Assembly: GCA_007125165.1 (NCBI GenBank)
Contig: SLDV01000040.1
Span: forward strand, 1 to 64,000
DNA length: 64,000 bases
DNA from: Geobacteraceae bacterium
GTDB lineage: Bacteria > Desulfobacterota > Desulfuromonadia > Desulfuromonadales > Geopsychrobacteraceae
Direction: 5' to 3'
Under the pieces are notes generated by a model. It was not told the DNA's origin. It did no database searches and was given only the letters and a program-made list of their open reading frames with translations. The stretch's first letter is position 1. Each line of letters opens with the position of its first letter. This document shows positions 1 through 11,799 of the stretch, piece after piece. Both the position numbers and the translations under genes were made by a program.

Positions 1-672
1 CGCGAACGGATAGATCTGATCCTCGATGCTGGAACCTTTGTTGAAATGGACGCTAAAATGCGTTCTGTCGATTTTCTGGATTTTAAGGATTCGAAAAAAT
101 ACAAGGACAGGATTAAGGCGGCGGTCAAAAAATCCGGTGATGGTGACGCGATCATTTGCGGGGAGGGCCGGCTTGATGATTTATCGGTTGTTGTCGCGGT
201 ATTTGATTTTTCTTTCATGGGTGGCAGCATGGGCTCCGTGGTTGGTGAAAAAATCACCCGGGCGATTGAGAAGGGGTTGGAGGCTCAAGTCCCGGTGCTG
301 ATATTTTCCTCCTCGGGCGGCGCGCGGATGCAGGAAAGTATCCTGTCGCTGATGCAGATGGCAAAAACCAGCGCTGCGCTGGCGCGCCTCAAGGCCGCCG
401 GTATCCCTTTCATCTCGGTACTGACAGATCCGACGACCGGCGGGGTGACGGCCAGTTTTGCCATGCTGGGCGATTTGAATATTGCTGAACCGCGGGCCCT
501 GATCGGCTTTGCCGGGCCGCGGGTTATTGAGCAGACGATTCGCCAGACCTTGCCGGAAGGGTTTCAGCGTTCGGAATACCTGCTCGAGCATGGCATGATT
601 GATATGATTGTGCCACGCCAGGAAATGAAGAAGACCCTGTCACAGATTCTGCGTATTTTTACCAAAAGCTGA
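1..672 (+). CDS. accD: Acetyl-CoA carboxylase carboxyltransferase subunit beta (partial, 5' end outside window)
   Basis: Frame 1 is open from base 1; carboxyltransferase motifs [77 protein letters not shown]. Confidence 0.95.
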   Translation, partial: RERIDLILDAGTFVEMDAKMRSVDFLDFKDSKKYKDRIKAAVKKSGDGDAIICGEGRLDDLSVVVAVFDFSFMGGSMGSVVGEKITRAIEKGLEAQVPVLIFSSSGGARMQESILSLMQMAKTSAALARLKAAGIPFISVLTDPTTGGVTASFAMLGDLNIAEPRALIGFAGPRVIEQTIRQTLPEGFQRSEYLLEHGMIDMIVPRQEMKKTLSQILRIFTKS

Positions 673-680
673 TCGTCGCG

Positions 681-1961
681 ATGCTGCCGAACCATCGCGA
701 CAGTCTTAACTATCTTTATTCGCTTCGGTTTTTTGGAATCAAGCTGGGACTCGAGACGATTCGGGAACTGCTGGATCGGGTTGGCAACCCACACCAGGAT
801 CTGCGCATTCTGCATATTGCCGGGACCAACGGCAAGGGGTCGACCGCCGCCGCTTTGGCGGCCATCTTTCATGCTGCCGGCATTCCTGCCGGACTTTACA
901 CCTCGCCCCACCTGCATCAATTCACCGAGCGTATCCGGATCGATACCTGCCAACTTAATCTGGATGAAGCCATTGACCTGATAGAAGAATTGCGTCCGCA
1001 CGCCGAGCAGTTGCGGGCGACATTCTTTGAGGTCACAACAGCCATGGCGCTACTCAGTTTTAAACGTCATGGCACCTCCTGGGCGATTCTGGAGTGCGGC
1101 ATGGGTGGCCGACTGGATGCGACCAATGTTGTGACACCGGAACTGTGCCTGATAACTCCCATTGCCCTTGACCATACCCGTCATCTAGGGGAGACTCTGG
1201 CGCAGGTTGCAGCAGAGAAAGCCGGAATTATCAAGCCCGGAGTTCCAGTCGTCAGTGCCCGCCAACTGCCGGTTGCGGCAGCGGTATTGCTGCAGCGGGC
1301 AGAGCAGCTTAACAGCCGCTTGTTGCTGGCAGACCGGGACTACTGCTGGCAGACGCAAGGAGATAGTTTTGATGTTACTGCCGGAAGGCTGGCGCTGTCG
1401 ACCGTAAGTCCTGCTCTGATGGGAACACACCAGCATCAGAATCTGGCCCTGGCCGTGGCAGCCACTTCCTGTCTGGCTGACATGGGGGTCAGCCTGGCGC
1501 CTTCTGCTGTGCGTTCCGGACTGGAAAAAGTTTGCTGGCCGGGAAGGCTGGAGTGGCTACCGCACCATATTCTTCTGGATGGTGCTCATAATCTGGCCGG
1601 CGCCACAATTCTTGCCGCCTATCTGAACGATCAAAATTTATACGGTATCCATTTGATTTTCGGTTGCAAGGCTGATAAGCAGGTGCTGCCGATGCTTGAT
1701 CTGTTGTTGCCCTATTGTCGTACTCTCTATGCGGTCAGGCCTCCGGTAGAGGATGCGGCGGATCCTTCATTGCTGCGTGCTCGAGCCGCAGATCAGGGGG
1801 TTGAGGCGCAGGATTATGACGAGCCGATAGCCGCCTTGCAGGCGGCTCGCCAATCACGCTCCGGAGAAGAACCTGTTCTGGTTGCCGGTTCACTGTTCCT
1901 GGTCGCCGCTATTCGCGAGCAATTGGTTGTGCAAACGGATATAACACCGATCATTCTTTAA
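681..1961 (+). CDS. folC: Bifunctional folylpolyglutamate synthase/dihydrofolate synthase
   Basis: HIAGTNGKGSTAA P-loop, YTSPHLHQFTERIRI, ILECGMGGRLDATNVV; directly after accD. Confidence 0.93.
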   Translation: MLPNHRDSLNYLYSLRFFGIKLGLETIRELLDRVGNPHQDLRILHIAGTNGKGSTAAALAAIFHAAGIPAGLYTSPHLHQFTERIRIDTCQLNLDEAIDLIEELRPHAEQLRATFFEVTTAMALLSFKRHGTSWAILECGMGGRLDATNVVTPELCLITPIALDHTRHLGETLAQVAAEKAGIIKPGVPVVSARQLPVAAAVLLQRAEQLNSRLLLADRDYCWQTQGDSFDVTAGRLALSTVSPALMGTHQHQNLALAVAATSCLADMGVSLAPSAVRSGLEKVCWPGRLEWLPHHILLDGAHNLAGATILAAYLNDQNLYGIHLIFGCKADKQVLPMLDLLLPYCRTLYAVRPPVEDAADPSLLRARAADQGVEAQDYDEPIAALQAARQSRSGEEPVLVAGSLFLVAAIREQLVVQTDITPIIL

Positions 1962-1978
1962 TTACTGTCACCTTTCGG

Positions 1979-4054
1979 ATGTCATTTATGCTGATCCGCC
2001 AGCTTGTTCTGTTGTTGCTGATATGTTTTGTCGGGGGTTTCACGGCCGAAGCGCGCAGTCGTGTGATGGTCATGGGCGAACCGATTCATCTCGAGGCGGA
2101 CGAGTTGAGCTACGACCATGAAGCTGAGCTCTATCGCGCCAGTGGTAATGTCAGACTGACCCAGGGTGATCTCGAAGTGGCGAGTGAGCGGATGATCTGG
2201 AACCGCATGACCGGTGATGTCGAAGCCAGTGGTAATGTCCGTTTTCTTTCTCCCACGGAAACCCTCATCGGAACAGCGGCTTGCTACAATCTTGAAGTCG
2301 GTACCGGGCGTGTAGAGCAAGGATATTTTTATCTGCTTGAGGATAATCTCCATGTTCGTGGTAAAAGCATTGAACAGTTGGGTGAGGATGACTACCGGAT
2401 CACTTCCGGAACCCTGACCACTTGCGATGGCGAGGTGCCGGACTGGAAGTTCGGCGCCAGCCGCATTGACGTTACTCTGGGAGGGTATGCGCGTGCCCGC
2501 AATACCGTTTTTTACCTTAAGGATATACCTGCTCTTTATTTTCCTTACATGATTTATCCGGCTAAAACCGAGCGTGAGTCTGGTCTGCTGATTCCCTCTG
2601 TCGGCTATTCAAAAAAACGTGGATTCGGTTACGGCGCGGCCTATTACCAGGTTCTTGGGGTCAACCAGGATGCTACCCTTTATCTTGACTATCTGTCGAA
2701 AATGGGAATCGGCAAGGGGCTGGAGTATCGTTATATTTTCGGTCGCGATAATGCCGGCGAGGCGCGGGTCTATCATATTGATGTGCGTGAGGTTGATGAC
2801 GAGCGGATCGATGAAGAGCGATATGCCCTTGAGTGGCAGCATACCGGCATGCTGCCCGGTCAGGTGCGCATGGTGGCCGACGCTCTCTATGTCAACAATA
2901 ACGAATACTTCAAAGACTTTGGCGACGTTGCCGGGGACTACAACCGGGATCAGGCGCGATCAGTTTTTTCGTTGAGCCGCAACTGGGGCCGAGCAAACCT
3001 GGTGGCACTGATGCAGTACACCAAAAATCTCGAGACCGACCAACGTAACACCCTGCAACTGTTGCCGCGGATCAACTTTAATATCGCCCGCAGCCCGGTC
3101 GGCAATACACCACTAACCTATGATCTGGGCAGCGAATACACTAATTTCCGGAGGCGCGAGGGGGCGACCGGACAGCGGTTGATGTTGCGTCCGGCCCTGA
3201 CTCTGAATGCGCGGATTTCACATTGGCTCAGTGTCACGCCGACGGTGGCCTACCGACAGCGTTATTATTGGGACCTGAATCAGGATTCAGCAACCGCACA
3301 GCATGGCATGATCGAGGTGCTCACGCGGGCGGCGACGCCCCCTTTTCAACGTACCTATGGTTTGCCCTTCGGGCGCTCCGGCCGGATGCTTCATGCCATC
3401 AATCCCGAAATTGTTTATGAGTATATTCCCGATAAGGATCAGGATCATATTCCTCGCTTTGATTCTTTTGACCGGATCGCGCCCCTCAATCGGCTCGAGT
3501 ATGCTCTCGTGCAGCGTTTGCGGGCGCGCCTGGATGATGAGAGCGGTCGGCAACAGTATCGGGATTGGCTGTACCTGCGGCTCTCTGTATTACAACACCT
3601 GAACTCAGATCGGCTTGAAAAAGGTTTTGGTGATGCCCGGGCCCAGTTAACGCTGTTGCCGGTGCCCCGCACGCGGCTGTCGACAGACCTGATTGTCGAT
3701 TCCCGTTCCGGTGAATTGAAGGAATGGATGGTTGAGGGGCGGATTGCGGATCAGTCCGAGAACTATCTGCAGGTCAGTTACAATATTGATCGCCCGAAAG
3801 GCCTTGATTATGGTGAGGTTGATCTGGGGCTTGGTTTTTTGCGGCCGATTTACCTGACCTATCAACAACGCTACGACTTTTTTAACCACGATCGGCTGGA
3901 ACAGCGGGTCGGGATAGAATACCGCCGCCAATGCTGGAGTTTGTTGTTGACGCTACGTGAGCGGGTCGATGGTGAACGCTCCTTTATGCTCACTTTCACC
4001 ATGCTGGGTATCGGTTCAGTCGGTGGATTCAGTGGCGGTATGGGCGGCAACTGA
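1979..4054 (+). CDS. lptD: LPS-assembly protein LptD
   Basis: N-terminal OstA-like repeats (EADELSYDHEAELYRASGNVRLTQGD), long C-terminal beta-barrel; signal peptide. Confidence 0.9.
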   Translation: MSFMLIRQLVLLLLICFVGGFTAEARSRVMVMGEPIHLEADELSYDHEAELYRASGNVRLTQGDLEVASERMIWNRMTGDVEASGNVRFLSPTETLIGTAACYNLEVGTGRVEQGYFYLLEDNLHVRGKSIEQLGEDDYRITSGTLTTCDGEVPDWKFGASRIDVTLGGYARARNTVFYLKDIPALYFPYMIYPAKTERESGLLIPSVGYSKKRGFGYGAAYYQVLGVNQDATLYLDYLSKMGIGKGLEYRYIFGRDNAGEARVYHIDVREVDDERIDEERYALEWQHTGMLPGQVRMVADALYVNNNEYFKDFGDVAGDYNRDQARSVFSLSRNWGRANLVALMQYTKNLETDQRNTLQLLPRINFNIARSPVGNTPLTYDLGSEYTNFRRREGATGQRLMLRPALTLNARISHWLSVTPTVAYRQRYYWDLNQDSATAQHGMIEVLTRAATPPFQRTYGLPFGRSGRMLHAINPEIVYEYIPDKDQDHIPRFDSFDRIAPLNRLEYALVQRLRARLDDESGRQQYRDWLYLRLSVLQHLNSDRLEKGFGDARAQLTLLPVPRTRLSTDLIVDSRSGELKEWMVEGRIADQSENYLQVSYNIDRPKGLDYGEVDLGLGFLRPIYLTYQQRYDFFNHDRLEQRVGIEYRRQCWSLLLTLRERVDGERSFMLTFTMLGIGSVGGFSGGMGGN

Positions 4055-4119
4055 GAGTGTATTGCCGACATCAGTCGAAGCTTGACCCGGGTATGATCGC
4101 GTGAGAATCTGGGTATGTT

Positions 4120-4494
4120 TTGTCAGGCTGGGGGTTGAACGGGGAAAAATTGGGATCGGAACGTAAACCGGTGTTGTCCGGTAAAAATAATCTGCTGACC
4201 ATTTGTCTGTTGGTCGTCATATTGCTCATGGCAGCTTACGCGGTTTTCGGCAACCGCGGTGTGATGAGGATTGTCCAGGCTCAGCGACAGCAACAGGAAC
4301 TGCAGTTGCGGTTAGAGGAAATGCAGCAGACGCAACAAAAATTACGACAGGAAATTGAACGACTCAATAGTGACAGAGATTACTGGGAGCACCTTGCTCG
4401 TACCAGACTGGGGATGGTGCGGGAAGGAGAACTGATTTATTACGTTCCCCAGGGCAGCTCCGGAGAAAAAACCACAGAAAGAGGAACCAGGTGA
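4120..4494 (+). CDS. Septum formation initiator family protein (FtsB/DivIC-like)
   Basis: Single TM followed by coiled coil and DYWEHLARTRLGMVREGELIYYVP; the start codon may be internal. Confidence 0.8.
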   Translation: MSGWGLNGEKLGSERKPVLSGKNNLLTICLLVVILLMAAYAVFGNRGVMRIVQAQRQQQELQLRLEEMQQTQQKLRQEIERLNSDRDYWEHLARTRLGMVREGELIYYVPQGSSGEKTTERGTR

Positions 4495-6155
4495 TTAAGG
4501 AAGATATACGCTCAGCCATCAGGGAGGCGCTCGAGAATTGCTATCAGCAGGGGACACTGAGCTCCGGGGAATTTCCTGCGGAAATACAGCTTGAAGTTCC
4601 CAAAAGTCAGGATCATGGTGATTATGCGACCAACCTGGCAATGATGCTTGCCCGTTTTGAGGGTAAGTCTCCACGTCAGATTGCCGATACTCTTGTTGCC
4701 AGTCTGCGCATATCCAATCTGTTCGCGGCGGTTGAAGTTGCCGGGCCGGGCTTCATTAATTTTCGCCTTGCTGTCGGATACTGGGCCACCACTCTGCAGC
4801 GGATATATGATGGGCAGGAGCGGTTCGGGCGGTCACCCGCCGGTCGCGGTGTCAGAGTGCAGGTTGAATTTGTCAGTGCCAATCCGACCGGTCCCCTCCA
4901 TATTGGTCATGGTCGGGGCGCCGTGGTTGGTGATGCGCTGGCATCCATCCTCGATGCGGCCGGCTTTGATGTACAGCGCGAATATTACATCAACGACGCC
5001 GGCAACCAGGTTCAGACCCTTGGCCGATCAATTTTTCTGCGCCTGAGAGAGCTGCAGGGTGAAACAATTGACTTTCCCGAAGATGGTTATCAGGCTCCCT
5101 ATATTATCGAATTGGCAACCCGGTTGCTGCAGGAACAAGGCGAATTGGAAGGGATTGCCGAGGAGGAAGCGATAAGCCGTTGTGCGCGTTTCGGGGTGCA
5201 ACAGATTCTGGGGTGGATTGGTGCTGATCTGGAGGCTTTTGGAATCCGTTTTGACAACTGGTACAGTGAACAGAGTCTTTATGATCGCAATATGGTTGAG
5301 CAGGAACTGGCACGACTTGCGGATAAGGAGCTGACTTATCAGGAGGATGGTGCCTTGTGGTTGCGTACCACGGATTTTGGTGACGACAAAAACCGGGTGC
5401 TGATCAAGTCGGATGGTAGTTACACCTATTTTGCTTCTGACGTTGCTTATCATCTGGAAAAGTTTGACCGTGGCTTTGACCGGGTCATTGATGTCTGGGG
5501 CGCTGATCATCACGGTTATATTCCGCGCATGAAGGCGATGCTCAAAGGCTTTGGCCTGCCTGCCGAAGCCCTTGAGGTTTTGCTGATTCAGATGGTCAAT
5601 CTGTTGCGCGATGGTCAGCCCTTCGTGATGGGAAAGCGTTCCGGAAACTTTATCACCCTGCGTGAGGTGATTGATGAGGTCGGTCGGGACGCCTGTCGAT
5701 TTTTCTTTTTGATGCGCCGCTGCGACAGTCAGCTCGATTTTGATCTGGAGCTGGCCAAGCAGAACAGCAGCGATAATCCGGTCTATTACGTGCAGTATGC
5801 CCACGCTCGGATCTGCAGCATTAATCGTAATGCCGCTGAACTCGGGATCGAGCAGCCTTCTATTCATCAGTTTGATTTTAATCTCTTGACCCTGGACGAA
5901 GAAATTGCTCTGATCAGACAATTGTCGCGTTTTCCTGAGGCTGTTGAAGGGGCCGCCCTTCATTACGAGCCACATCGGGTGGTTTTTTATCTTCAGGATC
6001 TGGCGGCGCTTTTGCACAGCTATTATAATCGGCACCGGGTGCTCATCGATGAGGTGCCGGTTACATATGCCCGGCTCTATCTGGTGAATGCTGTGCGGAT
6101 CGTTCTGGCCAACGCGCTGAGCTTGCTTGGAGTGTCAGCGCCGGAAAAAATGTGA
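4491..6155 (+). CDS. argS: Arginyl-tRNA synthetase
   Basis: VEFVSANPTGPLHIGHGRGAVVGD class I motif, DALR-type C-terminus. Confidence 0.96.
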   Translation: MIKEDIRSAIREALENCYQQGTLSSGEFPAEIQLEVPKSQDHGDYATNLAMMLARFEGKSPRQIADTLVASLRISNLFAAVEVAGPGFINFRLAVGYWATTLQRIYDGQERFGRSPAGRGVRVQVEFVSANPTGPLHIGHGRGAVVGDALASILDAAGFDVQREYYINDAGNQVQTLGRSIFLRLRELQGETIDFPEDGYQAPYIIELATRLLQEQGELEGIAEEEAISRCARFGVQQILGWIGADLEAFGIRFDNWYSEQSLYDRNMVEQELARLADKELTYQEDGALWLRTTDFGDDKNRVLIKSDGSYTYFASDVAYHLEKFDRGFDRVIDVWGADHHGYIPRMKAMLKGFGLPAEALEVLLIQMVNLLRDGQPFVMGKRSGNFITLREVIDEVGRDACRFFFLMRRCDSQLDFDLELAKQNSSDNPVYYVQYAHARICSINRNAAELGIEQPSIHQFDFNLLTLDEEIALIRQLSRFPEAVEGAALHYEPHRVVFYLQDLAALLHSYYNRHRVLIDEVPVTYARLYLVNAVRIVLANALSLLGVSAPEKM

Positions 6156-6185
6156 AGAAACAATCCCGTGTAAAGGGGGCAGAGG

Positions 6186-6974
6186 ATGCAGACAACAACA
6201 AAAACCCGTACCCAAAGACGACTTGAAAAGCGCCAGACGATCATCCTTCTGGCTTTGCTGCTGCTGGTGTCGCTGGTGAGCTTCGTGCTCGGCGTTACTA
6301 CCGGTCGGCGCGGAGCTGAACGTGGCTTTGTGCATCAGCTTGAGGCACAACAAGAAACGGTCAGGATAGTCCAGGCCCCGGTGGCTACGCCGGAGTCAAC
6401 AGCGCCAGTTGTTTCATCCGCCGAATCGGTGACAGCTCCGGAGCGCACTGATCGCCTGGTCGACGCTGTGGTTGAAAGCGCACGGTTGAGCTTTTATGAT
6501 GATCTGGCTCGTGAGTCGGCCCCTCTGGGCAGTGGCATCAATCAGCCTCCCCCGCCGCCCGACGTCGAGCAGCCGGTGGCACAGCCTCCACTGGATCTGG
6601 CCGATCGTCCTATCGTTGTCAGGAGCGCAGAGACTCGAGTTGCTGCTCCGGTAACCACAGCGCAAGGGCAGCAACAGTCACCAGTTGCAACTACGCCAGC
6701 TTCTGCAGAGACACTACCACCTGTTGCTGCTCAGGGAACTCACGTGGTGCAGGTTGGCTCTTTCGGCTCGGCGACAGATGCGGCATCGTTGCGTCAGACG
6801 ATGGTTGAGAAGGGTTATCCGGCTTTTCTGGCCGAAGCCGATCTGGGCGAGCGAGGGATCTGGTATCGGGTTCGGGTTGGTCCCTATGCCGATTCTAATG
6901 CTGCCGGGATTGCCCGAGAAATTATTCATGACAGGGAGCAGATTGAGGGTCTGGTCACCCGACATACGCCCTGA
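6186..6974 (+). CDS. SPOR-domain membrane protein
   Basis: N-terminal TM, Pro-rich linker, C-terminal VVQVGSFGSATDAASLRQTMVEKGYPAFLAE...WYRVRVGPYAD SPOR signature. Confidence 0.85.
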   Translation: MQTTTKTRTQRRLEKRQTIILLALLLLVSLVSFVLGVTTGRRGAERGFVHQLEAQQETVRIVQAPVATPESTAPVVSSAESVTAPERTDRLVDAVVESARLSFYDDLARESAPLGSGINQPPPPPDVEQPVAQPPLDLADRPIVVRSAETRVAAPVTTAQGQQQSPVATTPASAETLPPVAAQGTHVVQVGSFGSATDAASLRQTMVEKGYPAFLAEADLGERGIWYRVRVGPYADSNAAGIAREIIHDREQIEGLVTRHTP

Positions 6975-7045
6975 TCCGAAACAGTTTTATAAGGGTTTTT
7001 TTCTTGACATTTGTCGGTCCGGAGATTATTTTCCAGTGCTCGTGT

Positions 7046-7122
<77 letters not shown>

Positions 7123-7164
7123 AAGTGATGAATCTCCCACCAAGGGATACAGATAGATTTATTT

Positions 7165-7241
7165 GGCGGTGTAGCTCAGTTGGTTAGAGCATGCGGCTCA
7201 TATCCGCAGTGTCCGGAGTTCGAATCTCTGCACCGCCACCA
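7165..7241 (+). tRNA. tRNA with anticodon CAT (elongator Met most likely; Ile2 not excluded)
   Basis: 77-nt cloverleaf GGCGGTG...CACCGCC-A-CCA, anticodon loop ctCATat, T-arm CGGAG-TTCGAAT-CTCTG. Confidence 0.93.
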
Positions 7242-7246
7242 CCATG

Positions 7247-7279
7247 AAAAAGCCCTTCCCGTCGGAAGGGCTTTTTTTA
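7247..7279 (+). terminator. Rho-independent terminator after the tRNA pair
   Basis: AGCCCTTCC-cgtc-GGAAGGGCT followed by TTTTTT. Confidence 0.9.
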
Positions 7280-7292
7280 TCCGTGTAGTCCG

Positions 7293-8666
7293 GTGTTGCT
7301 CATGACCAGTTGTCTTCTTGAAAAAACAGTGCAGCAGTCCCTTCCCGAAGATGTTAGTTCCGTGGTTGTTGCGGTATCCGGTGGAGTCGATTCGATCGTG
7401 CTGTTGCATCTGCTGCATAAAATCGGCGCATCACGTTCCAGTTTGCGCCCGTTGAATCTGCAGGCTGTTCACCTTAATCATCAGATTCGCCATGAAGCAC
7501 AAGCTGACGCACATTTTGTTGAATCCTTGTGCCGCCGGCTGGAGATGCCCTGCCATATTGCGTCTTGTGATGTGCCGGCGCTGGCAAAAAAAGAAAAAAT
7601 CAGTCTGGAGATGGCCGGCCGCAAGGCTCGCCGCTACTTGTTACAGCAGGTGGCGGACAAGCAGGGTGCTGGGATGATCGCCCTCGGGCACCATCGTGAT
7701 GATCAGTTAGAGACATTTCTGCTGCGCCTGACGCGCGGTTGCGGCTTGAGCGGTCTGGCCGGGATGACGGTACGTGACGGGATATGGTGGCGGCCGTTGC
7801 TTAACTGCAGTCGTCGGCAGCTTGTTGATTATGCGCAACGCCACAAACTTGTGTGGTGTGAAGATGCGAGTAATCAGGATCCAGCCTTTCTTCGCAACGC
7901 TATACGAATGAAGGTTGTTCCATTGCTGGAGGAGATTAATCCGCGGCTGAGTGATCGGGTTCTGGATCTGAGCCGCCAAATTGCCAGTGAAGAAAACTAC
8001 TGGCAACTGCAGTTGGAAGAGAAATTTCCGCTCATGATTGTTTCTCAACAGGATGGCCTGCGTTTGTCGCGGACAAAGCTGCTTGCCTGTCATCCGGCCT
8101 TGCGAGTGCGCCTGTTAAGGGAAGGGGTGAGGCGAGTGCGCGGGCATCTTGAGGGGATCGATGCGATCCATCTGCATTCACTGAATTCCCTGCTCGGCAA
8201 CGCGCGGAGCCAGGCGCAGCTTGATTTGCCGGACTGCTGGGTGGCCCGTCGTTATGATTGTCTCTGGTTGCGCAGCGATTCTCCTGGTCAGCCGGCGCAA
8301 TTCTGCCTGCCGGTGCGGATACCGGGTGAGACGGCCCTGCCTGATGGCCGTAAGCTGGTGGTAACACTGGTGGAACGTCCGGATGCGGAAACAAGGGAGA
8401 GTGTTTTTTTTGATTTGGAAGCCAGCGGAACAGAAATGTACCTGCGTAATTGGCAGCCTGGTGATTACTTTGCGCCTCTGGGGATGTCTGGTCACAAACG
8501 TTTGAAACGACTTTTTTCCGATTTGCAGATAGAAAAGGAGGAGCGGTGCTGTGTCCCTTTGCTTTTCTCCGGGGAAAAACTGTTGTGGGTTGTTGGTATT
8601 CGACGTTCACGTCATGCGGTTGCTGGTCCGAACAGTGGGACGACGGCCCGCTTTGACGTGACCTGA
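7293..8666 (+). CDS. tilS: tRNA(Ile)-lysidine synthase
   Basis: VVVAVSGGVDSIVLLHLL PP-loop, ALGHHRDDQLETFLLRLTRGCGLSGLAGM. Confidence 0.93.
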   Translation: MLLMTSCLLEKTVQQSLPEDVSSVVVAVSGGVDSIVLLHLLHKIGASRSSLRPLNLQAVHLNHQIRHEAQADAHFVESLCRRLEMPCHIASCDVPALAKKEKISLEMAGRKARRYLLQQVADKQGAGMIALGHHRDDQLETFLLRLTRGCGLSGLAGMTVRDGIWWRPLLNCSRRQLVDYAQRHKLVWCEDASNQDPAFLRNAIRMKVVPLLEEINPRLSDRVLDLSRQIASEENYWQLQLEEKFPLMIVSQQDGLRLSRTKLLACHPALRVRLLREGVRRVRGHLEGIDAIHLHSLNSLLGNARSQAQLDLPDCWVARRYDCLWLRSDSPGQPAQFCLPVRIPGETALPDGRKLVVTLVERPDAETRESVFFDLEASGTEMYLRNWQPGDYFAPLGMSGHKRLKRLFSDLQIEKEERCCVPLLFSGEKLLWVVGIRRSRHAVAGPNSGTTARFDVT

Positions 8667-8801
8667 AGGGGCGAAAAAGCGGACATTAAGCCTTGTGGGC
8701 GCAGTTTCTTTGTGGTAAGTTTTCCTGCTAGTTTCAGCTAATTTGTTAGCGTCTTCAGGGGCGCTTAAGTTGTTGTTAATTACCCGACAGGGGGTTGATA
8801 A

Positions 8802-10868
8802 GTGAGCCAATTTCAGAAAAATCTAGCTTTGTGGCTGGTCATTTCACTGTTGATGATCATGCTTTTTAATATGATGACGCAAAAACAGGAAACGCAGAGG
8901 CCGTTAACCTATACCGACTTCCTGCATGCAGTTGAAAACAACCGCGTCGTCAGCGTTGCTTTCAAAGGCAATCAATTGACCGGCACGCTGGAAGACGGTA
9001 GCCAGTTTCAGACGTTTATTCCGCGTGATGATCAGTTGCTGCCCGAATTAAAAGAGCGTGGTGTCCAGATTGAGGCCAAGCCGGTTGATGATCAGGGGTT
9101 CTGGTTCACTCTGCTGATTTCCTGGGGGCCGATACTATTGCTGATCGCCGTCTGGATTTTTTTCATGCGCCAGATGCAGTCGGGAGGCGGGAAGGCCATG
9201 AGCTTCGGCAAAAGCAAGGCCAAGCTGCTCACTGACACCGCTGGCCAGGTGACATTTAAGGATGTTGCCGGCGTTGATGAGGCCAAGCAGGAACTTGAAG
9301 AGATCGTTGAGTTTCTGCGGGACCCGAAAAAATTCACCAAGCTTGGCGGCAAGATCCCTAAAGGGGTGCTGCTGATTGGCTCGCCGGGTACCGGTAAGAC
9401 CCTGTTGGCCCGTTCGGTGGCCGGTGAAGCCGGCGTGCCCTTCTTCACTATTTCCGGATCCGACTTTGTCGAAATGTTTGTCGGGGTTGGTGCCAGCCGG
9501 GTCCGCGATCTTTTTGTGCAGGGGAAAAAGAATGCGCCCTGTATCATTTTTATCGATGAAATTGACGCGGTGGGACGACATCGTGGTGCCGGACTGGGTG
9601 GCGGCCATGATGAACGCGAGCAGACCCTCAACCAATTGCTGGTTGAGATGGATGGATTCGAGTCGAACGAGGGGGTTATTCTGGTTGCGGCGACCAACCG
9701 TCCTGATGTGCTTGACCCGGCATTGCTGCGGCCGGGACGTTTTGATAGACAGGTGGTAGTGCCGCGCCCTGACGTTAAGGGCCGCCAGAAGATCCTGCAT
9801 GTCCACTCGCGCAAGGTCCCCATGTCTGATGATGTTAATCTTGGCCTTGTAGCCAAGGGGACCCCTGGTTTTTCGGGAGCTGATCTGGCCAACCTGGTCA
9901 ATGAGGCGGCGCTGCTCGCAGCCCGGTCGAACAAGGCTGAGGTTAACATGAGTGACTTTGAGGCAGCCAAAGACAAGGTTCTGATGGGAGCGGAGCGGCG
10001 TTCTATGGTCATCACCGAAGAGGAAAAAAAGGTTACTTCCTACCATGAAGCCGGCCATGCCCTGGTGTCATTGTTGACTGCGGGCTCCGATCCGGTCCAT
10101 AAAGTGTCGATTATCCCCCGCGGTCGTGCAATGGGCGTGACCATGTACCTTCCGACCGAAGAGAAATATAACGAGACCTCCAGTGGTCTCAATATCCGTA
10201 TCCGCTCCATGCTGGGCGGACGGATTGCTGAGGAGCTTACCTTCGATTCAGTGACCAGCGGTGCCAGCAACGATCTGGAGCGAGTGACCATGATCGCACG
10301 CAAGATGGTATGTGAGTGGGGCATGAGTGAAAAGATTGGTCCCGTTGTTTTTGGTGAAAAAGACGCGGAGGTCTTTCTCGGCCGCGATATGGGCACGGGC
10401 AAGAACTATAGCGAGTCGACAGCGCTTGATATCGATAACGAGATTCGTCGCATTATCCACGAAAACTATGAAATTGCCCGTAAGTTGCTGAAGGAGAATC
10501 AGCACCGACTGGTGGCGTTGGCTGAGTTGTTGCTCGAAAAAGAAACCCTGGATACCGAAGAGATTCATGCTACCGTGTTCCCCGAGGGTCTTCCTGACTA
10601 TCTGGAAAAACAGGTAAAAGATCAGATTGCTGATACTTTCGTGTTTGAAAAGCAGGAAAATGATGATGCTTCTGCCGAACCGACAGGTCAGGAGAATTTT
10701 CAACCGAAAAATGAAGTAGGGTCAGAGTCGGAAGAACAGGTGCGCGACCATCAGTCTGACGAGGCGGAAGCAGAATCTCAGGAAGAGAGCCCGACAGACG
10801 CTGATGGGCGGACAAAGCCGGACAACACAGAAGAAGCTGGCGATGACGATAAATCACAAAAGCCTTGA
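8802..10868 (+). CDS. ftsH: ATP-dependent zinc metalloprotease FtsH
   Basis: Walker [27 protein letters not shown] zinc motif; GTG start; acidic C-terminal tail. Confidence 0.97.
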   Translation: MSQFQKNLALWLVISLLMIMLFNMMTQKQETQRPLTYTDFLHAVENNRVVSVAFKGNQLTGTLEDGSQFQTFIPRDDQLLPELKERGVQIEAKPVDDQGFWFTLLISWGPILLLIAVWIFFMRQMQSGGGKAMSFGKSKAKLLTDTAGQVTFKDVAGVDEAKQELEEIVEFLRDPKKFTKLGGKIPKGVLLIGSPGTGKTLLARSVAGEAGVPFFTISGSDFVEMFVGVGASRVRDLFVQGKKNAPCIIFIDEIDAVGRHRGAGLGGGHDEREQTLNQLLVEMDGFESNEGVILVAATNRPDVLDPALLRPGRFDRQVVVPRPDVKGRQKILHVHSRKVPMSDDVNLGLVAKGTPGFSGADLANLVNEAALLAARSNKAEVNMSDFEAAKDKVLMGAERRSMVITEEEKKVTSYHEAGHALVSLLTAGSDPVHKVSIIPRGRAMGVTMYLPTEEKYNETSSGLNIRIRSMLGGRIAEELTFDSVTSGASNDLERVTMIARKMVCEWGMSEKIGPVVFGEKDAEVFLGRDMGTGKNYSESTALDIDNEIRRIIHENYEIARKLLKENQHRLVALAELLLEKETLDTEEIHATVFPEGLPDYLEKQVKDQIADTFVFEKQENDDASAEPTGQENFQPKNEVGSESEEQVRDHQSDEAEAESQEESPTDADGRTKPDNTEEAGDDDKSQKP

Positions 10869-11734
10869 ATGATCTCGCCCGTTCTCCTGTCCTGGTTGGG
10901 CGAGACTGTGTTCTGAGCCTTGAGCGGCCAGGCATCATGGCTGTTCTCAATGTGACGCCGGACTCCTTCTCCGACGGAGGGGATTTTATCCAGGTCGCCG
11001 CGGCCGTCGAGCGCGGGCTGGAAATGGAAGCCGAGGGGGCCGCTGTTCTGGATATCGGAGGCGAAAGCACCCGGCCGGGGGCCACACCGGTTTCTATTGA
11101 TGAAGAGCTTGAACGGGTCATGCCGGTTATTGAAGGACTACGACGGCACAGCAGTATTCCTTTATCTATTGATACCAGTAAATCGCAGGTTGCCCGGGCA
11201 GCACTGGCTTCTGGTGTGAACTTTGTCAATGATATCAGCGGGTTGACAAATGACCCCGAGATGGCCGGCGTGGTGGCTACAGCCGGGGCTGGTGTGTTTC
11301 TGATGCACACCCGGGGTCGTCCTGAAATCATGCAGCAGAATACCGACTATCATGATCTGCTTACTGAGGTCGTTGACTTTTTGCGGGCCGGTATTCTCAG
11401 GGCGAACATGGCCGGGATTTCCAAAGAACGAGTGGCTGTCGATCCGGGTATCGGGTTCGCTAAAAGTGTTCGGGGAAATCTGCAATTGATGAGGCATCTT
11501 GACCTGTTGCATCAGCTCGGATGTCCGGTTCTCCTCGGCACATCCCGCAAAAGTTTTATCGGTAAAATTCTCCATGAGGATGATCCGCGCCGACGTTTGC
11601 ATGGAACCTTGGCAACTATTGCCCTGGGGGTTGCACAGGGGGTGCAATTGTTCCGTGTCCACGATGTGCGTGCGGCCCGCGAGGCAGCTCTGGTTGCATG
11701 GGCTATCAGGGAGCAGTGCCTTCCCCCGGGTTAG
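10865..11734 (+). CDS. folP: Dihydropteroate synthase
   Basis: [32 protein letters not shown] start overlapping the ftsH stop. Confidence 0.94.
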   Translation: MNDLARSPVLVGRDCVLSLERPGIMAVLNVTPDSFSDGGDFIQVAAAVERGLEMEAEGAAVLDIGGESTRPGATPVSIDEELERVMPVIEGLRRHSSIPLSIDTSKSQVARAALASGVNFVNDISGLTNDPEMAGVVATAGAGVFLMHTRGRPEIMQQNTDYHDLLTEVVDFLRAGILRANMAGISKERVAVDPGIGFAKSVRGNLQLMRHLDLLHQLGCPVLLGTSRKSFIGKILHEDDPRRRLHGTLATIALGVAQGVQLFRVHDVRAAREAALVAWAIREQCLPPG

Positions 11735-11799
11735 CAGGAAGCGCTCACTTCAATTGACAACAGATTGCCTGACTTTTATTTAAAGCGCGGGAGCTTAAC

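Noticed and set aside
5028-6035. 335-aa minus-strand ORF
   Set aside because: Antisense to argS; composition is the mirror of a real coding gene with no recognisable domain.
9092-10058. Two 307-aa minus-strand ORFs
   Set aside because: Both antisense to ftsH, overlapping each other; codon-mirror artefacts.
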